A DNA stretch of 59,813 bases from Deltaproteobacteria bacterium (GTDB taxonomy: Bacteria > Myxococcota_A > Polyangia > Polyangiales > Sandaracinaceae), in NCBI GenBank assembly GCA_017303575.1, contig JAFLCL010000022.1, positions 1 to 59,813 on the forward strand, given 5' to 3'. Position numbers and translations under genes: made by a program. Each line of letters starts with the position of its first letter. Position 1 is the stretch's first letter. Under the pieces are notes generated by a model that made no database searches, had not been told where the DNA came from, and saw nothing but the letters and a program-made list of their open reading frames with translations. Positions 57,285-59,813 of the stretch are shown here, piece after piece.

Positions 57285-58295
57285 CTATTCGTGACGCGGA
57301 TCGCGGCCGTCGCTCGGCACGCACGCCGTGTCGTGTGGAGCACACGCGAAGCGGACGTGCATGTGATCCGCATGGCTCGGCACGTGACGGATGATCCCGT
57401 AGCGGACGTCGGCGGCGCGAGGCCACTGGAACCACTGAGAGAGCTCGTTGCGTGTGGCGCCTGCTCGTCGGGCCGCCTCGTAGAGCGGCTCCTGCAGGGC
57501 GTGGTCGATGAAGATGTACTCGACCGATCCGTCGCGGAGCCAACGCTCGATCAGGCGCCACTGACGATCCGCGTCGAGGTCGGCCGGTGCGATGCGGTGG
57601 TGGCCGCAGGTCTCGCGACAGCGCCGGTAGAAGTAGTCGATGTCGACGTCGCGCCCGCTCTGGTGGCTGCGGTGTTGATCGAGGCGGCCGCCTCGCTGGC
57701 GGCTCGCGTCGCCGATCTGCACGCGGGGCGCGTCCTCGTCGGCATCGCGCAGCGCGTCGAAGGCGCGCATCAAGTGCTCGGCCGCGTCGACGGTGAGGAA
57801 CGTGCGCTCGCGGTGACGCACGACGAAGCCTGGGTGCGTGGGCAGCGCGACGCCGTTCACGAGCGATCCCTGGTCCACCTCTCCCACGGACTCCGACGGC
57901 GGCTCGGCGCGATCGGAGTAGATCGCGATCTCCTGGCCACGCGAGAGGCGCGCGGGCCGCAACCCCGGGTTCCAGCGCTGGAGCTCGGCGATCGTCACGC
58001 GGTAGCGGCCCGCGATGTCCGAGAGGGCCTCGCCCGCGTGCACCTGGTGCACGTGACGATGACCGCGGCCCACGACGATCGTCTGCCCGACGCGCAGGCG
58101 CTCGAGCGAGCGGTCGGCGTTGAGCGCCTGGAGCTCGGCGTAGGTGAGGCCGAAGCGACGCGCGACGCGACGTCCCGTGTCACCGCGGACGACCGTGTAC
58201 GGGATGTCGACGAGCTCGGCGCGCGCGCCGGAAGGAGTGACCACGAGCGCGATCACCAGGGCCAGGACGGTCAGGGCTCGCCAGAGGGCCGACAT
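57285..58295 (-). CDS. LysM-containing penicillin-insensitive murein endopeptidase-like protein
   Basis: A 336-residue secreted protein. After a signal peptide (~1-27, ending SGARA) come two LysM modules (YTVVRGDTGRRVARRFGL and HQVHAGEALSDIAGRYRV, residues ~33-125) that bind peptidoglycan. The C-terminal domain is of MepA type, with HRSHQSGRDVDIDYF and HADHMHVRF carrying the zinc His/Asp set. It should cut D-Ala-meso-DAP cross-links. ATG 58295 with a GGAGGT site is the start; the frame to 58346 is rejected. Confidence 0.88.
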   Translation of the reverse strand: MSALWRALTVLALVIALVVTPSGARAELVDIPYTVVRGDTGRRVARRFGLTYAELQALNADRSLERLRVGQTIVVGRGHRHVHQVHAGEALSDIAGRYRVTIAELQRWNPGLRPARLSRGQEIAIYSDRAEPPSESVGEVDQGSLVNGVALPTHPGFVVRHRERTFLTVDAAEHLMRAFDALRDADEDAPRVQIGDASRQRGGRLDQHRSHQSGRDVDIDYFYRRCRETCGHHRIAPADLDADRQWRLIERWLRDGSVEYIFIDHALQEPLYEAARRAGATRNELSQWFQWPRAADVRYGIIRHVPSHADHMHVRFACAPHDTACVPSDGRDPRHE

Positions 58296-58398
58296 GACCT
58301 CCGGATAACCCGAGTGCCGCGCGCGGCGCGAGAAAGTGGCGCGCACGCCGCGTAAGTACCCTGAAACACTACGAATGTGCAGGTCGTGGCGCGCCTGC

Positions 58399-58404
58399 TA
58401 CGGT
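58399..58404 (+). promoter_or_regulatory. -10-like TACGGT, 6 nt before GTG
   Basis: TACGGT, six bases, GTG 58411. Identical hexamer to 30639, and it decides the GTG start. Confidence 0.5.
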
Positions 58405-58410
58405 CGCCCC

Positions 58411-58722
58411 GTGTCACCGCCGCCGCGTGAGATGGATCCGGAGCGCAAGCACGCCATCGAGGTGCGCTTCCTCGGGCGCATGCACTGGACGCTGCTTGGC
58501 CTGGCGATCGTGGTGGGCTGGGGCGTGCCCCACGGGACGCTGCGCGGCGTGTTCCTCGCGGCGGTCGTCTGCATCGCGCTCGCGCTCAACGTGCCTGCGG
58601 TGCGTGTGGTGCGGCGGGCCTCGCGGGAGGGCGCGCCCAAGCATCTCGTGAACGCGCTGTGGGTGCCGCTGGTGCTGCGAGGTCTCGCGACGACGCTGGT
58701 GATCGCGATGCTCTTGGCGTGA
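58411..58722 (+). CDS. Small membrane protein
   Basis: A 103-residue protein with a short basic/acidic N-terminus (PPPREMDPERKHAIE) and three hydrophobic segments (~24-42, ~45-62, ~80-100), the middle followed by RVVRRASRE on the cytosolic side. No family recognised. GTG 58411 is preferred over ATG 58336 (which would span the promoter of the divergent gene) and ATG 58432. Its stop directly abuts the bioD stop on the other strand. Confidence 0.62.
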   Translation: MSPPPREMDPERKHAIEVRFLGRMHWTLLGLAIVVGWGVPHGTLRGVFLAAVVCIALALNVPAVRVVRRASREGAPKHLVNALWVPLVLRGLATTLVIAMLLA

Positions 58723-59403
58723 TCAGCGCTGCGGTAGCAAGCGCTCGATCCAGGGGTCGACGAGGGCCGCGAGCGCATCGTCGTCGTCTTGCCCCGAGGG
58801 CATCACGAGCACGGGTGCGGACACGCGTCGTCGGAGGATCTCCGCGTTGGTCTCGACCGAGACGTCTCCTCTGGACCATGGCCCGCGGGTGAGCACGACG
58901 GCCCTCACCTCGAGGCCGCGTCGCTCGGCAGACTCGATCGCCGTCAGCACGTGAGACAGCGTGCCGAGCGCGTCTCGAGCCACGAGGACCGTGGGCAGGC
59001 CGAGGCTGGCGGCGAGCTCGGCGATCGTCGCGTTCGCGTCGAGCGGGACGAGGAGCCCACCCGCTCCCTCGACGAGCGTGACGTCGTGACCTGCGGCGCG
59101 CCGTCGGAGGGCGTCGGCCAGCGCGTCGACCGAAGGCGGGAGGAGCCCGGACGCTGTCGCTGCCGCGAACGGGCTGGTGGGAGGACCGAGGCGGACGAAC
59201 GCGTCGTCGTGGGCGAGGTGCGCGTTCCCGGCGGCGCGCGCCAGGGCGAGGGCGTCGCGCGGACCGTCGGGACCCACGCCCGTCTCGAGCGGCTTGAGCG
59301 CGGCGACGCTCAGGCCGCGGACGCGGAGCGCGCGCACGAGGCCACGGCTGAACCACGTCTTGCCGCAGTCCGTGCCCGTCGCAGTGACGAAGAGCCCGTG
59401 CAT
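58723..59403 (-). CDS. bioD: Dethiobiotin synthase
   Basis: A 226-residue ATP-dependent enzyme. The P-loop is GTDCGKT (10-16), with Cys in place of the usual Thr at position 13. ALKPLETG contains the substrate-site lysine, and VEGAGGLLVPLD the second family motif. It closes the ureido ring of biotin from DAPA and CO2. The ATG overlaps the stop of the upstream bioF (ATGA), giving a bioFD unit. Confidence 0.93.
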   Translation of the reverse strand: MHGLFVTATGTDCGKTWFSRGLVRALRVRGLSVAALKPLETGVGPDGPRDALALARAAGNAHLAHDDAFVRLGPPTSPFAAATASGLLPPSVDALADALRRRAAGHDVTLVEGAGGLLVPLDANATIAELAASLGLPTVLVARDALGTLSHVLTAIESAERRGLEVRAVVLTRGPWSRGDVSVETNAEILRRRVSAPVLVMPSGQDDDDALAALVDPWIERLLPQR

Positions 59404-59813
59404 CAGCGCCCGAGGTCCTCGAGGGCCGCATCGTCACGGCTCAGCGCGTCGGAGAGCGCTGCGGCAGCAGCGGCGATGTCGGCTTCGTCGTGGGTGGCGA
59501 TGGGCACGAGCCGAAGGCGCGCGGTGCCAACGGGGACCGTGGGTGGCCGGATGGCCTGGACGAAGAAGCCGCGACGTCGGAGCGCGTGGGAGACGGCCAG
59601 CGCGCGGGCAGGCTCTCCGAGGACGATGGGAAGCACGGGAACCGACGGGTCGGAGGACGCGAGGCGTCCGCGGGGCAACGCGTCCGCGAGGACGGCGCGG
59701 TGTGCACGCACACGGGCGCGCGCATCGTCGGCGGCCTCGACCAGGCGGACGGAGTCGGGGACGGCCGCGGCGAGCGCCGCGTGCACGCCAGTCGAGAAGA
59801 CGTAGGAGCGCGC
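59403..59813 (-). CDS. bioF: 8-Amino-7-oxononanoate synthase, C-terminal part (5' cut by window edge)
   Basis: A partial gene: the frame runs to the right edge, with only the C-terminal 136 codons inside the window. Readable features: YVFSTG just inside the edge (the family's 'fiFST' strand), the IVLGEPARALAVSHALRRRGFFVQAIRPPTVP region and ending LRLVPIATHDEADI, typical of AONS/AKB synthases. Adjacency to bioD supports BioF (pimeloyl-ACP/CoA plus alanine to KAPA). The PLP lysine would lie upstream, outside the window. Confidence 0.87.
   Translation of the reverse strand, partial: ARSYVFSTGVHAALAAAVPDSVRLVEAADDARARVRAHRAVLADALPRGRLASSDPSVPVLPIVLGEPARALAVSHALRRRGFFVQAIRPPTVPVGTARLRLVPIATHDEADIAAAAAALSDALSRDDAALEDLGR

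Noticed and set aside
56649..58355. 568-codon plus-strand ORF
   Set aside because: Antisense to uppS and the MepA-like gene; no motif of its own.

Overview
The window is a very GC-rich (by eye about 70%), gene-dense bacterial chromosome segment. Its style is that of a myxobacterium (Myxococcota, perhaps the Polyangiales/Sandaracinus side; this is inferred from gene content, not from a marker alignment). Supporting signs are many lipobox lipoproteins, a DUF2330 protein with a MYXO-CTERM-like tail, MopE-type and RCC1 surface repeats, LDL-receptor-class-A repeats, a DUF1592/DUF1552 pair, Hanks-type kinases and frequent GTG starts. I see no rRNA, tRNA, CRISPR array, insertion sequence or prophage. 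About 54 protein genes fill nearly the whole window. Starts were chosen from signal peptides, Shine-Dalgarno sites, overlaps and a recurrent TAnnnT hexamer just upstream of start codons.

Left part (1-18.3 kb). The window opens in a HipA-like kinase tail that runs in frame into a myxobacterial TPR protein and looks chimeric. Then come a membrane HExxH/TPR protein overlapping an ADP-ribosylglycohydrolase, a D-cysteine desulfhydrase-like PLP enzyme, two small lipoproteins, the TldD/TldE peptidase pair, a HEAT-like protein, a small secreted AgmX/PglI-like protein with a structured upstream intergenic region, a kinase-STAND-TPR signalling protein, an M23 lipoprotein, an LDLa-repeat lipoprotein, and a DUF2330 protein coupled to a lipoprotein.

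Middle (18.5-35 kb). This holds a PH-like protein, a flavin-dependent halogenase-like enzyme, an Uma2 nuclease, a LysR regulator divergent from a ferritin-like diiron protein, a 706-residue MopE/RCC1 surface lipoprotein and two tandem propeller-like lipoproteins. Housekeeping or metabolic genes follow (aldehyde dehydrogenase, thioredoxin 2, CysQ-like phosphatase). After these comes an array of four remotely paralogous small membrane proteins transcribed behind gyrB. The first of them seems to start at a CTG codon overlapping the gyrB stop.

Right part (35-59.8 kb). Present are gyrB, an outer-membrane-like glycine-rich protein, an M1-type peptidase operon, a second Ser/Thr kinase, an orphan CpaB, an HSL-family hydrolase, the DUF1592/DUF1552 pair, dnaN coupled to menE, menC overlapping menE tail to tail, glutamate dehydrogenase with a clear terminator, cdsA-uppS, a LysM/MepA-type endopeptidase, and bioF-bioD at the edge. 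These cover replication (gyrB, dnaN), menaquinone (menE, menC), envelope (uppS, cdsA, MepA-like, M23) and biotin synthesis.

The most notable non-obvious signals are the TAnnnT-N5-11-start pattern at about a dozen genes (suggesting leaderless or near-leaderless mRNAs), the four-gene PH-like membrane array with its CTG start, the HipA/TPR junction, and the nested inverted repeats at 10753-10837.
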